Shown piece by piece: positions 41,692-49,982 of a stretch of 64,000 bases of DNA. Every line of letters begins with the position of its first letter. The first letter of the stretch is position 1. The notes below the pieces were generated by a model. The model did not search any database. It saw nothing but the letters and a program-made list of their open reading frames with translations, and had not been told where the DNA came from. Origin of the DNA: Kocuria dechangensis (GTDB lineage Bacteria > Actinomycetota > Actinomycetes > Actinomycetales > Micrococcaceae); the NCBI RefSeq assembly GCF_014636775.1, contig NZ_BMEQ01000006.1:124001-188000 (forward strand), written 5' to 3'. The position numbers and the translations under genes were made by a program.

Positions 41692-43044
41692 ATGGACGTC
41701 ACCGTCATCGACACCCCCCAGCTCGGGGACCGCAGCTACCTCGTGCACGACGGCAGGGTCGCCCTCGTCATCGACGCCCAGCGCGACATCGACCGGGTCG
41801 AGGCCGCCGCCGAGAAGGCCGGCGTGGAGGTCACCCACGTGGCCGAGACCCACATCCACAACGACTACGTGACCGGCGGCTATGTCTACGCGCGGAAGCA
41901 CGGCGCGCAGTACCTCGTGAACGCCGCCGACGACGTCTCCTTCGAGCGCACGCCGATCTCCGACGGCGAGACCGTCCGGGTCGGCGAGCTCTCCGTCAAG
42001 GCCGTGGCCACCCCCGGCCACACCCACCACCACCTCTCCTTCGTGGTCGAGCACGGCGACGAGCAGGCCGTGTTCTCCGGCGGCAGCGTCCTCTACGGCT
42101 CCGTGGGCCGCACCGACCTGCTGGGCCGCGAGCACATGGTGGGCCTGACCCACGACCAGTACGCCTCCGCCCGCCGCCTGGCGGAGGAGGCCGAGGAGAA
42201 GGCCGCCCTGTACCCGACCCACGGGTTCGGCTCCTTCTGCTCCTCCGGCCCGGCCACGGGGGCGAGCGAGTCCACCCTGGGCGAGCAGATCGAGACCAAC
42301 CACGTCTACACCGACCCCGACGAGGAGCACTTCGTCCGGGAGCTGATCGCCAACCTCACGGCGTACCCGAACTACTACGTGCACATGGGCCCGATCAACG
42401 TCGCCGGCCCGGCCGAGCCGGACCTGTCCGTGCCCGACTCCCTCGACCCCGAGGAGCTCAGGGCCCGCCTCGAGGCCGGCGAGTGGGTCGTGGACCTGCG
42501 CAACCGCGTGGCCTACTCGAGCACCCACCTCAAGGGGACCATCAGCTTCGAGTACGGCGACGGCTCCAGCTTCACCACCTTCCTGGGCTGGATCTTCCCC
42601 TACGACCGGCAGCTGACCCTGGTCGGCTCCCGCGAGGACGTCGAGAACGCGATCCGCGACCTCTCCCGCATCGGCATCGACTCCCCCGACGCCGCCCTCG
42701 GCGAGGACCCCCGGCAGCTGGCCCCGGGCGCGGCCGTCTCCTCCTACCCGCGCGTCGACTGGAAGGGCATGCTCGCCGAGCGGCCCGAGGGCGAGGCCGT
42801 CCTGGACGTCCGCCGGGTGGACGAGTACGAGGAGTCGCACATCCCCGGCGCGGTCAACATCCCGCTGCACGAGCTGCTGACCCGGATGGACGAGGTGCCC
42901 GAGGGCCGGCTGTGGGTGCACTGCGGCTCCGGCTACCGGTCGGGTGTGGCCGCCAGCCTGCTCGAGCGGGCGGGCAAGGACCCGGTGCACATCGACGCCC
43001 TCTTCGACGAGGCCGAGCAGGACGGCGTCCCGCTGGAGAGCTGA
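41692..43044 (+). CDS. Persulfide dioxygenase-rhodanese fusion (CstB-like)
   Basis: The 450-residue protein has an N-terminal metallo-beta-lactamase domain of the ETHE1/persulfide-dioxygenase type: ETHIHNDYVTGG with His54, His56 and Asp58, TPGHTHHHLSFVV, and a long C-terminal arm with THGFGSFCSSG. A first rhodanese-like domain (about 265-340, VVDLRNRVAYSSTHLKG) lacks the catalytic cysteine. The second (about 365-450, LDVRRVDEYEESHIPG) has Cys411 in HCGSGYRS. This three-part layout is that of Staphylococcus CstB, which oxidises persulfides and makes thiosulfate. AGGAGG lies 7 nt before ATG 41692. It acts with the TauE-like exporter under the CstR-type operator. Confidence 0.92.
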   Translation: MDVTVIDTPQLGDRSYLVHDGRVALVIDAQRDIDRVEAAAEKAGVEVTHVAETHIHNDYVTGGYVYARKHGAQYLVNAADDVSFERTPISDGETVRVGELSVKAVATPGHTHHHLSFVVEHGDEQAVFSGGSVLYGSVGRTDLLGREHMVGLTHDQYASARRLAEEAEEKAALYPTHGFGSFCSSGPATGASESTLGEQIETNHVYTDPDEEHFVRELIANLTAYPNYYVHMGPINVAGPAEPDLSVPDSLDPEELRARLEAGEWVVDLRNRVAYSSTHLKGTISFEYGDGSSFTTFLGWIFPYDRQLTLVGSREDVENAIRDLSRIGIDSPDAALGEDPRQLAPGAAVSSYPRVDWKGMLAERPEGEAVLDVRRVDEYEESHIPGAVNIPLHELLTRMDEVPEGRLWVHCGSGYRSGVAASLLERAGKDPVHIDALFDEAEQDGVPLES

Positions 43045-43050
43045 CCCGGC

Positions 43051-43080
43051 GCGCGAGGGGCGGGCACCCGCCCCTCGCGC
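43051..43080. terminator. Hairpin after the CstB-like gene
   Basis: GCGCGAGGGGCGG pairs with CCGCCCCTCGCGC over a GCAC loop just past the stop at 43044; it would separate this operon from the NiCoT gene. Confidence 0.7.
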
Positions 43081-43167
43081 CCTCCCGCCCTCCCGCCCCG
43101 ACGACGACCGCGCTCCAGCCGACGGACGAATCCCCGACGACCGCATCCCCGACGCGAAAGGCCTCCT

Positions 43168-44238
43168 GTGAGCTCCTCCCGCCCCGTCCTCCCGTCCACC
43201 ACCGGGCGGCACGGCGTCGCGACGGTCGGCGCGGCCGTCGTCCTCCTCCACCTGGCCGGGTGGGGCGCGCTGCTCGCGCTGGTGCTCGGCACCGGGACCG
43301 GCGCGGCCGGCACCGGCCTGTTCACGGGGCTCGCCCTGAGCGCCTACGCCCTGGGCATCCGCCACGCGTTCGACGCGGACCACATCGCCGCGATTGACAA
43401 CGCCACCCGCTCGCTCATGGCCCGCGGCAGGGAGTCCGCGGCCACCGGCTTCTGGTTCGCCCTGGGCCACTCCTCCGTCGTCCTGCTCTCCGTGCTGCTC
43501 CTGGCCCTGGGCTTCGAGGTCTTCGCCGGGGGCCTGGCCGACGAGGGCTCCGGGCTGCGCCAGGCCGCCGGGCTCTGGGGCGGCACGGTCTCCGGGCTGT
43601 TCCTGGTGACCGCCGGGATCCTGAACCTCGCCGTGCTGCTGCGGCTGCACCGCGCCCGCCGGGCCGCCCGCACCGGGGCCGTGGACTCCGCCGAGCTGGA
43701 CGCCCACCTCGACAAGCGCGGCGTCCTGCACCGGCTGCTGCACCCGGTGACCCGCGCGGTGGACCGCCCCGCCCGGATGTACCCGGTGGGCTTCCTCTTC
43801 GGCCTGGGCCTGGACACGGCCGCCTCGATCGGCCTGTTCGTCATGGCCGGCGGCCTGGCCCCGGACCTGCCCTGGTACGCCGTGCTCGTGCTGCCCGTCC
43901 TCTTCACCGCGGGCATGACGCTGTTCGACAGCGCCGACGGCATCCTCATGAACCGGGTCTACGGCTGGGCCTCGGCCGACGCCCGCCGGAAGCTGGACTA
44001 CAACCTCGTCGTCACCACCGTCTCGGTGGTGCTCGCCTTCGTGATCGGGGGGACGAGCTTGCTCTCCGTGCTGGCCGAGGTGCTGCGGCCCGCCGACGGG
44101 GCGCTCGCCGCCGTCGCGGCCGTGGACCTCAACTTCCTGGGCGTCGCGGTGATCGTCTTCTTCTGCCTCGCCTGGGCGGGCGCCCGGATCCTGGACCGGC
44201 TGCGCGGGCCGGGCGGGGCCGCGCTCGTGCGAGGGTGA
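43168..44238 (+). CDS. NiCoT family nickel/cobalt transporter (HoxN/NixA-like)
   Basis: The 356-residue protein has eight predicted helices and the NiCoT signature RHAFDADHIAAIDNATR in helix 2 (the His-x4-Asp-His metal motif), FALGHSSVVLLSV in the next helix, and GLGLDTAASIGLF plus GMTLFDSADGILM later. NiCoTs are high-affinity importers for Ni(II) or Co(II). No urease or hydrogenase gene is in view. GTG 43168 follows a GAAAGG sequence. The phosphodiesterase gene begins 4 nt after the stop, so they are co-transcribed. Confidence 0.93.
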   Translation: MSSSRPVLPSTTGRHGVATVGAAVVLLHLAGWGALLALVLGTGTGAAGTGLFTGLALSAYALGIRHAFDADHIAAIDNATRSLMARGRESAATGFWFALGHSSVVLLSVLLLALGFEVFAGGLADEGSGLRQAAGLWGGTVSGLFLVTAGILNLAVLLRLHRARRAARTGAVDSAELDAHLDKRGVLHRLLHPVTRAVDRPARMYPVGFLFGLGLDTAASIGLFVMAGGLAPDLPWYAVLVLPVLFTAGMTLFDSADGILMNRVYGWASADARRKLDYNLVVTTVSVVLAFVIGGTSLLSVLAEVLRPADGALAAVAAVDLNFLGVAVIVFFCLAWAGARILDRLRGPGGAALVRG

Positions 44239-44242
44239 GCGC

Positions 44243-44746
44243 ATGACCCGGCTGCTCCTGCTCGCCGACACCCACGTCCCCCGGCGCGCCCGCGACCTGC
44301 CGGATTCTGTGTGGCAGGCCGTGGACGCCGCCGACGTGGTCCTGCACGCGGGCGACTGGACCGACACCACCACCCTCGACCGGCTCGAGGAGCGCGCCGC
44401 CCGCCTGGTGGGGGTGTGGGGCAACAACGACGGCCCGGAGCTGCGCGCCCGGCTGCCCGAGGTGGCCCGCGAGACCATCGGCGGCGTCCGCTTCGGGATG
44501 GTCCACGAGACGGGCGCCGCCACCGGGCGGGAGGCCCGCGCGGACCGGGCCTTTCCCGGTCTCGACGTGCTCGTGTTCGGCCACAGCCACATCCCGTGGG
44601 ACAGCACCACCCCGGACGGGATGCGGCTGCTCAACCCCGGCTCCCCCACCGACCGGCGGCGGCAGCCGTTCTGCACCTACCTCACCGCGGTGGCCGAGGC
44701 CGGCCGGCTCCTCGACGTGGAGCTCGTGCGCCTGCCGCGGCGCTGA
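44243..44746 (+). CDS. Metallophosphoesterase (YfcE/MJ0936-like)
   Basis: The 167-residue calcineurin-like phosphoesterase shows all metal motifs: LADTHVP (Asp-x-His), LHAGDWTD (Gly-Asp), GVWGNNDGPE (Gly-Asn-Asn-Asp) and VFGHSHIP (Gly-His-x-His), plus NPGSPTDRRRQP near the end. YfcE-type enzymes cleave phosphodiesters; natural substrates are uncertain. It sits 4 bp downstream of the NiCoT gene, which may supply its metal (speculative). Confidence 0.92.
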   Translation: MTRLLLLADTHVPRRARDLPDSVWQAVDAADVVLHAGDWTDTTTLDRLEERAARLVGVWGNNDGPELRARLPEVARETIGGVRFGMVHETGAATGREARADRAFPGLDVLVFGHSHIPWDSTTPDGMRLLNPGSPTDRRRQPFCTYLTAVAEAGRLLDVELVRLPRR

Positions 44747-44750
44747 GCCC

Positions 44751-45320
44751 TCAGGCGAGACCGCGCAGCCTGTAGTAGCGGCGCCCCACCACGGACCCGT
44801 TGATCCGCACCGCGGCCCACACCACGACGAACAGCAGCGCCACCACGACGGCCGGGACGGGCACGAAGAAGGCGGCCACGACCAGCGCCATGCCGGGGAC
44901 GGTCAGCAGGATCGGCCAGGCGTACTGGACCATCTCCACGGCCATGTAGTCCTGCATCTCCCGCAGGGCGGGATCCTGGGGGATCGCGCCGCGGCGCACC
45001 GACATCCGCAGGCCCTTGCTCGCCCGCGACCGGGCGTCCATGAGGTCGTTGCGGGGGGCGTCGTCCGCGCGGGTCAGGGAGAGGACGAGGCCGGCGAGCA
45101 GCAGGGCCGCACCCCCGACCGTGAGCCCCCACTGGGCCGGGCTGAGGAGGCCGCCCTCCCCCAGCACCAGGGCGGCCACGATCCCGGCCACGAGCCCTGC
45201 CACCAGGCTGAGGACGGCCGCCAGCACGATCCGCCGGGCCCAGATGGAGTCGAGCTCCCCGAGCCGCGGGATCTGCACGTGCGGGTGGTCCGCCCCGCTG
45301 AGCCGGATCTCCTCGTCCAC
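44751..45320 (-). CDS. Four-helix membrane protein, unknown function
   Basis: The 189-residue protein has helices at about 30-52 and 62-80, a cytoplasmic loop rich in basic residues (LMDARSRASKGLRMSVRRGA), and helices at about 132-152 and 156-172. I do not recognise a family. GTG 45320 begins 12 bp after the DUF1540 gene stop, with GGGGCGAG upstream, so the two form an operon. Confidence 0.6.
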   Translation of the reverse strand: MDEEIRLSGADHPHVQIPRLGELDSIWARRIVLAAVLSLVAGLVAGIVAALVLGEGGLLSPAQWGLTVGGAALLLAGLVLSLTRADDAPRNDLMDARSRASKGLRMSVRRGAIPQDPALREMQDYMAVEMVQYAWPILLTVPGMALVVAAFFVPVPAVVVALLFVVVWAAVRINGSVVGRRYYRLRGLA

Positions 45321-45332
45321 CTCGCCCCGCGC

Positions 45333-45629
45333 TCAGGCTGCCTGGTAGGTGAGGCAGTCGGCCTCGTCCGCCCCGGCCCCGATCTTCACGTCGTGGGCGG
45401 TGCACATCAGGTGCGAGTTGTGCACGCACTCCCCGCGCTGGCACGCCCCCACCTCGGCGTGGACCGTCGGCAGCCCCCCGTCGGCGCCCAGCGAGATGAA
45501 CGTCCCGCAGTGGGCGTGGCCCGAGGAGCCGGCGACGGTGATGGCGTGGGCGCTGCACTCGTGGTCGTGGTTGAACGAGCACTGCCCCACGGAACAGTCG
45601 GAGACGGGAACGAACTCGGTGGTGGCCAT
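45333..45629 (-). CDS. Protein with two DUF1540 cysteine motifs
   Basis: The 98-residue protein contains two copies of the short DUF1540 pattern: CSVGQCSFNHDHECSAHAI with Cys12, 17, 25 and later 41, and CQRGECVHNSHLMCTAHDV with the same spacing before a final cysteine near 92. Eight regularly spaced cysteines suggest two zinc-binding knuckles. DUF1540 proteins are small and of unknown function, common in Bacillus and actinobacteria. ATG 45629 has AGGAGG about 7 nt upstream. Confidence 0.85.
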   Translation of the reverse strand: MATTEFVPVSDCSVGQCSFNHDHECSAHAITVAGSSGHAHCGTFISLGADGGLPTVHAEVGACQRGECVHNSHLMCTAHDVKIGAGADEADCLTYQAA

Positions 45630-45769
45630 GACGGATCCTCCTGGAAGTTCCTCGAGGCCGGACCCGGCGGTCCGGCACTGGTTCGGACAGGTCCAGGATG
45701 CGCCCGCGGGACCGGAAAAAATAGCACAGATTTCCGTGTCCATTTCCTCCGGCCTCTGGTGGGGTGGGG

Positions 45770-45905
45770 TCAGCCCTGCTGGGCGTGGAGGAGCTCCAGG
45801 AAGTGGGCGCGCATCCGAGCACGGTCCGGTTCCACCCCGGTGATCAGCGCGAACGCGTCGGCGGCCTGGCCCACGGCCATGTGCCCGCTGTCGAGGACCC
45901 GGCAC
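45770..45905 (-). pseudogene. 3' remnant of a shikimate dehydrogenase gene
   Basis: Reading the minus strand back from TGA 45770 gives about 45 codons: GCRVLDSGHMAVGQAADAFA, then LITGVEPDRARMRAHFLELL. GHMAVGQAADAFALITG is the typical C-terminal helix of AroE-type shikimate dehydrogenases. The similarity ends near 45905, where the rest of the gene (some 230 codons) is missing. No start or promoter remains. Confidence 0.75.
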
Positions 45906-45909
45906 CCGT

Positions 45910-46059
45910 CCGCCCCTGGCGCCCGGGCTGCGCCGGGACCGCGGGACGCCCGTGGTCGCCGCGGGCACCGCCGCCGACCCGCTGCCGCCCGTGGTCTCCA
46001 ACGCCGTCAAGCACGGCTACGACGCCGCGCAGGAGCTGGCCGCCCATCTGGCCGGCTGA
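45910..46059 (+). pseudogene. 3' remnant of an unidentified plus-strand gene
   Basis: The plus frame ending at TGA 46057-46059 reads RGTPVVAAGTAADPLPPVVS, then NAVKHGYDAAQELAAHLAG, with codon usage like a real gene end. No start exists upstream: the frame runs straight into the truncated shikimate dehydrogenase remnant, which points the other way. Both fragments therefore lack their 5' parts at one junction. I do not recognise the family. Confidence 0.5.
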
Positions 46060-46096
46060 CCCGCGGGACCCGCCAGCGGGGGCTCCGGCGCGACCT

Positions 46097-46148
46097 GTCG
46101 CCGGGGGCTCAGGAGGACGGGAGACCGTCCTCCTGAGCCCCCGGCGAC
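46097..46148. terminator. 24-bp perfect hairpin overlapping the CNNM gene end
   Basis: Left arm 46097-46120 and right arm 46125-46148 are perfectly complementary around a GAGA tetraloop. The right arm encodes the last residues of the CNNM protein. It could stop transcription from both sides. Confidence 0.85.
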
Positions 46149-47459
46149 GGCTGCGGGAGCCGGCTGATCCGCACCCGCTCCACCCGCGCGCGGTCGGTCG
46201 CCAGGACCTCGAGCCGGTACCCGTCCACGTCGACGACGTCCCTCGGGCGCGCCACCCGGCCCAGCCGGTCCATCACGAACCCGCCCACGGTCTCGTAGTG
46301 GCCCTCGGGGATGACGAGGCCGGCCTCCTCCGGGACCTCCTGGATGATGAGCCCCCCGTCCACGAGCACGGACTCGCCCTTGCGCAGCACCGTGTCCTCG
46401 TGCTCGCGGATCCCGGCGTCGAACTCGTCGTAGATCTCCCCCACGAGCTCCTCGACGAGGTCCTCCAGGGTCACGATGCTCGCCGTCCCGCCGTACTCGT
46501 CCACCACCAGCGCGATGTGCCGGCCCTCCTTGCGCAGGAGCTGCAGGGTCTGGAGCACGTGGTTGGTCTCCGGCAGGAACGGGATGGGCCGCACGATCTC
46601 CCGCAGGGTCCGCGGCGGGGCCTCGATGGTCCCGTCCCCGTCCTCGTCCGCCACCACGAGGTCCCGGATGTGCACGAAGCCCAGGACGTCGTCCCCGCCC
46701 TCGCCGGTGACCGGATAGCGGGAGTGCGGCAGGGACAGGGCCGTGCGGTAGGCCTCCGTCACGGGCAGGTCCCCGCCCAGGAAGTGCACGTCCGTCCGGG
46801 GCCGCATCACCTCGGCCAGGCGGCGCTCGCCGGCCTCGAAGACGTCCGTGAGGATGGAGCGGGAGACGGGCCCGATGCCCCGGGTGTCCACGACCATCTC
46901 CCGGATCTCCTCCGCGGAGACCTCCTCCGTGACGGCGCGCGGGTCCGCGCCGAGGAGCCGGACGACGACGTTCGTGGACGCCGAGAGCAGCCCGATCACG
47001 GGGCGCATCAGCTTGGCGAAGAGGCTCAGCGGCGGCGCCAGGACGGTCGTGAAGCCGACGGCGCGCTGCATGGCGAGCCGCTTGGGCACCAGCTCCCCGA
47101 ACACGAGCGAGAGATAGGCGATGACCAGGGTCATCCCGATCAGCGCCGCGGTCTGCGCCGCGGACCCCGACAGTCCCATCCGCTCGAACAGGGGGGGCGA
47201 CGTCCGGGGCGATGGTGGCCGCGCCGTAGGCCGAGGAGAAGAACCCCGCCACCGTCACCCCGATCTGCACGGCGGAGAGGAACAGGTTGGGGTCCCGCAC
47301 GAGCGCCGCCGTCCGGGCGCCCTTGCGGCCGGACCGCTCGATCCGTTTGACCTGGCTCTCCCGCAGGCTCACGATCGCCATCTCGGTGCCGGCGAAGACC
47401 CCGCCGACCACCACGAAGAGCAGGACGAGGAGGAGGTTGACGAGGGTGTCGGAGTCCAT
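46109..47459 (-). pseudogene. CNNM/CorC (hemolysin-like, UPF0053) membrane protein, frameshifted in a G7 run
   Basis: From ATG 47459 the first frame encodes the CNNM membrane start (GTEMAIVSLRESQVKRIERS, then LFLSAVQIGVTVAGFFSSAY) as far as ATIAPDVAP. At the run of seven G (47191-47197 on the plus strand) it leaves the family frame. From there the neighbouring frame continues with LFERMGLSGSAAQ and the whole remainder: ELVPKRLAMQRA, two CBS domains (about DVHFLGGDLP to VTLEDLVEELVGEI) and a CorC_HlyC domain to TGA 46109. Six G instead of seven would restore one 450-residue protein. Family members are linked to magnesium/cobalt export. It is either a sequencing error, a recent mutation or a variable tract. 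Confidence 0.85.
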
Positions 47460-47638
47460 GGCACCCAGGCTATCGAGCCGCCCGGCGCCGTCCGGCGGTC
47501 CTGCTCCGGGACCACACCTTGGGATCTCACCTTGAGATCACGCCCTGAGATCACGCCCGGTTCACCTCGTGTTGACCGCGGCGTCGCCCCGCCGGTCTTG
47601 ACTGGTCCCGGCACACCCCCGACCCGAAGGACTCCCCC

Positions 47639-48865
47639 ATGACCGTCCGCCCCGCGCCCCGCCGCCTCCGCTCCGCCGCCGCCGGCGCCCTGTCCGCGGC
47701 CGCCCTGCTCGGCGCCGCCCTGCCCGCGGCCGCGGCCCCCGCCGGCTCCGACGCCGGCCGCCCGCTCGTGATCGGCCACCGCGGCGCCGCCGGCACCGCC
47801 CCCGAGAACACGGTCGCCGCGTTCAAGGACGCCCGCGCCGCGGGCGTCGACCACCTCGAGATCGACGTCCAGCTCAGCGCCGACGGCGTGCCGTTCCTCT
47901 TCCACGACGACACCCCGGCGCGCACCACGGACGTCGAAGAGGTCTTCCCCGGCCGCGAGCACGACCCGATCACCTCCTTCACCTGGGCCGAGCTGCAGCA
48001 GCTCGACGCCGGCTCCTACTTCGGGGCCCGGTTCGATGGCGAGCGGATCCCGCACCTCGACGACGCCGCGAGGATCGCCACCGTCAACACCGGCGTCTAC
48101 ATCGAGATCAAGTCCCCGAAGAACTCCCCCGGCGTCGAGCAGGTCGTCGCCGACGCCCTGGCGGAGGACAAGGAGTGGGCGAAGCTGCTGGAGGCGGGCA
48201 AGGTCACGGTCATCGGCTTCGACGAGGGCTCCAACCGGACCTTCGCCGAGCTCGCCCCCGACGTCCCGCTGCAGCAGCTCGTCGGCACGGTCCCGGACGC
48301 CGCCACCGTCGAGCGCTGGGCGGGCTTCGTCGACTCCGTGGGCACGAACTACCGCAGCCTCGACGCCGACGACGTCGCGCTCGTCGATGCCGCCGGCCTG
48401 GACCTCGGCGTCTACACGGTGAACTCGCCCGAGGCCGTCCAGCACGTGATCGACCTCGGCGTGGACATGGTCACCGGCGACTTCCCGATCCAGACCGACC
48501 GCCTGCTCGACGGGCTGGACCCCTTCCCCGCGAACAACGGGATCGAGATCCAGGACGCCGTCAACGACGTCCCGGGCGACGACCTCCAGTACGGGACGGG
48601 CGAGCACGTGGTGCTCACCAACACCGGGACCACCACCGTGGACGTCAGCGGCTACGTGCTGCGCGACGCCGCGAACAATGTGCTCACCGTGGGTGAGGGC
48701 TACGAACTGGCCCCGGGCGGGCAGCTGCGGGTCCACACCGGGTCCGGCGAGAACGCCGAGGACGCCTGGTACAACGGCGGCACCGGGGCCGTGCTCAACA
48801 ACGGCGGCGACTCCGTGGCGCTGTGGACGGGCGACGGCCGGCTGCTGGACGTCTTCGCCAACTGA
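47639..48865 (+). CDS. Secreted glycerophosphodiester phosphodiesterase with lamin-tail domain
   Basis: The 408-residue protein has a signal peptide (RRLRSAAAGALSAAALLGAA, cleavage near AAAAPAG). The GDPD domain follows: VIGHRGAAGTAPENTVAAF, EIDVQLSADGVPFLFHDDTP, YIEIKSPKNSPG, and VYTVNSPEAVQHVIDLGVDM. From about residue 305 a lamin-tail (LTD) domain follows (IEIQDAVNDVPGDDLQYGTG, then VVLTNTGTTTVDVSGYVLRD), which often anchors or targets secreted enzymes. It probably degrades phospholipid- or teichoic-acid-derived glycerophosphodiesters outside the cell. A short direct repeat TGAGATCACGCC occurs twice upstream (47533 and 47546). Confidence 0.92.
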   Translation: MTVRPAPRRLRSAAAGALSAAALLGAALPAAAAPAGSDAGRPLVIGHRGAAGTAPENTVAAFKDARAAGVDHLEIDVQLSADGVPFLFHDDTPARTTDVEEVFPGREHDPITSFTWAELQQLDAGSYFGARFDGERIPHLDDAARIATVNTGVYIEIKSPKNSPGVEQVVADALAEDKEWAKLLEAGKVTVIGFDEGSNRTFAELAPDVPLQQLVGTVPDAATVERWAGFVDSVGTNYRSLDADDVALVDAAGLDLGVYTVNSPEAVQHVIDLGVDMVTGDFPIQTDRLLDGLDPFPANNGIEIQDAVNDVPGDDLQYGTGEHVVLTNTGTTTVDVSGYVLRDAANNVLTVGEGYELAPGGQLRVHTGSGENAEDAWYNGGTGAVLNNGGDSVALWTGDGRLLDVFAN

Positions 48866-48938
48866 CGTCCCCCGTCCCGTCGCTCGTGCGACCCCTCCCG
48901 CCCCGGTCGACCACGGAACCCCTGGTCGCCCGGGGCGC

Positions 48939-48988
48939 CGGAGTGAGGGGCGGACGGAGTGAGGGGCCGGACGGAGTGAGGGTGCGGA
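48939..48988. repeat. Three tandem 16-17-bp repeats before the potassium channel gene
   Basis: CGGAGTGAGGGGCGGA, CGGAGTGAGGGGCCGGA and CGGAGTGAGGGTGCGGA follow one another directly in the 217-bp gap between the phosphodiesterase and channel genes. No promoter is evident in the rest of the gap. Confidence 0.9.
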
Positions 48989-49082
48989 CGGCGGGCCGGA
49001 GCGGCCAGTATCCTGAGCCCGTCGAGGTGCCGGCCCCGCGCGCGACCCCGCAGCGCCCGGCCGCCCTCCGGAGGGAGTCCGA

Positions 49083-49970
49083 ATGGACGTCGTGCTCACG
49101 CTGCTGGGGTTCGGCCTGATCGGGCTCGGGCTCTGGGACGTGTTCCACACCCTGCTCTACCCCAGCGGCCGCGGCACGCTCAGCCACGGGATGCTGCGGC
49201 TGGCGTGGTGGGCCTCCCGCCGCACGGGCCACCGCCGCGGCTCGATCGCCGGTCCGCTGGGGGTGGTCGCGGCCATCGTGCTCTGGGGCCTGCTCCAGGC
49301 GGTCGGCTGGGCGCTCGTGTACCTGCCCCACATCCCCGAGGGCTTCTCCTACTCGGAGGGGGTGGACCCGGAGGGGCACCACGACGCCGCGGAGGCGCTC
49401 TACATGTCCCTCGTGACCCTGGGCACCCTGGGCTTCGGGGACGTGGTGCCGGTCGGGCCGTGGCTGCGGTTCGTGTCGCCCGTCGAGTCGCTGATCGGCT
49501 TCGCCCTCCTGACCGCCGCGCTGTCCTGGTTCACCCAGATCTACCCGGCGCTGGCCCAGCGGCGGGCCCTGGCCGCCCGGCTGTCCCTGCTCCAGGGCGT
49601 CGACTACGCGCGCCGGCTGTCCGGCCTGGACCGCGCCAGCGCGAGCCGGACCCTGGACCAGCTCACCGACGACGTCGTGCGCGCGCACGTGACACTGGTG
49701 CAGAACGCGGAGACCTACTACTTCCGGGAGGTCAAGGAGGACGCGGCGCTGGCCGTCTCCCTGCCGTACGCGATGGAGATCGCGGCGCGCGCCCAGGACG
49801 CGGCCGCGGAGGAGATCCGGGTCAGCGGGGCGATGCTCCGCACGGCCGTGGAGGATTTCGGCAGGCTCCTGCGCGAGGAGTTCGGCAGCCCCGGGGAGAC
49901 GACCGAGGAGGTGCTGGGCGCCTACGCCACGGACCACGGCTACGACCCGCCGAAGGCCCGGACGTCCTGA
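49083..49970 (+). CDS. Two-helix potassium channel protein
   Basis: The 295-residue protein has an N-terminal helix (2-20), then an Ion_trans_2 module: outer helix about 57-80, pore loop with LVTLGTLGFGDVVPVGPW (selectivity filter TLGFGD at 115-120) and inner helix about 130-152. A cytoplasmic domain of about 145 residues follows, with no recognisable RCK/TrkA-N motif. The filter is a slight variant of TVGYGD. GGAGGGAG lies 5-6 nt before ATG 49083. Ion choice is likely K+; gating ligand unknown. Confidence 0.85.
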   Translation: MDVVLTLLGFGLIGLGLWDVFHTLLYPSGRGTLSHGMLRLAWWASRRTGHRRGSIAGPLGVVAAIVLWGLLQAVGWALVYLPHIPEGFSYSEGVDPEGHHDAAEALYMSLVTLGTLGFGDVVPVGPWLRFVSPVESLIGFALLTAALSWFTQIYPALAQRRALAARLSLLQGVDYARRLSGLDRASASRTLDQLTDDVVRAHVTLVQNAETYYFREVKEDAALAVSLPYAMEIAARAQDAAAEEIRVSGAMLRTAVEDFGRLLREEFGSPGETTEEVLGAYATDHGYDPPKARTS

Positions 49971-49982
49971 GCCCGGGACCGC

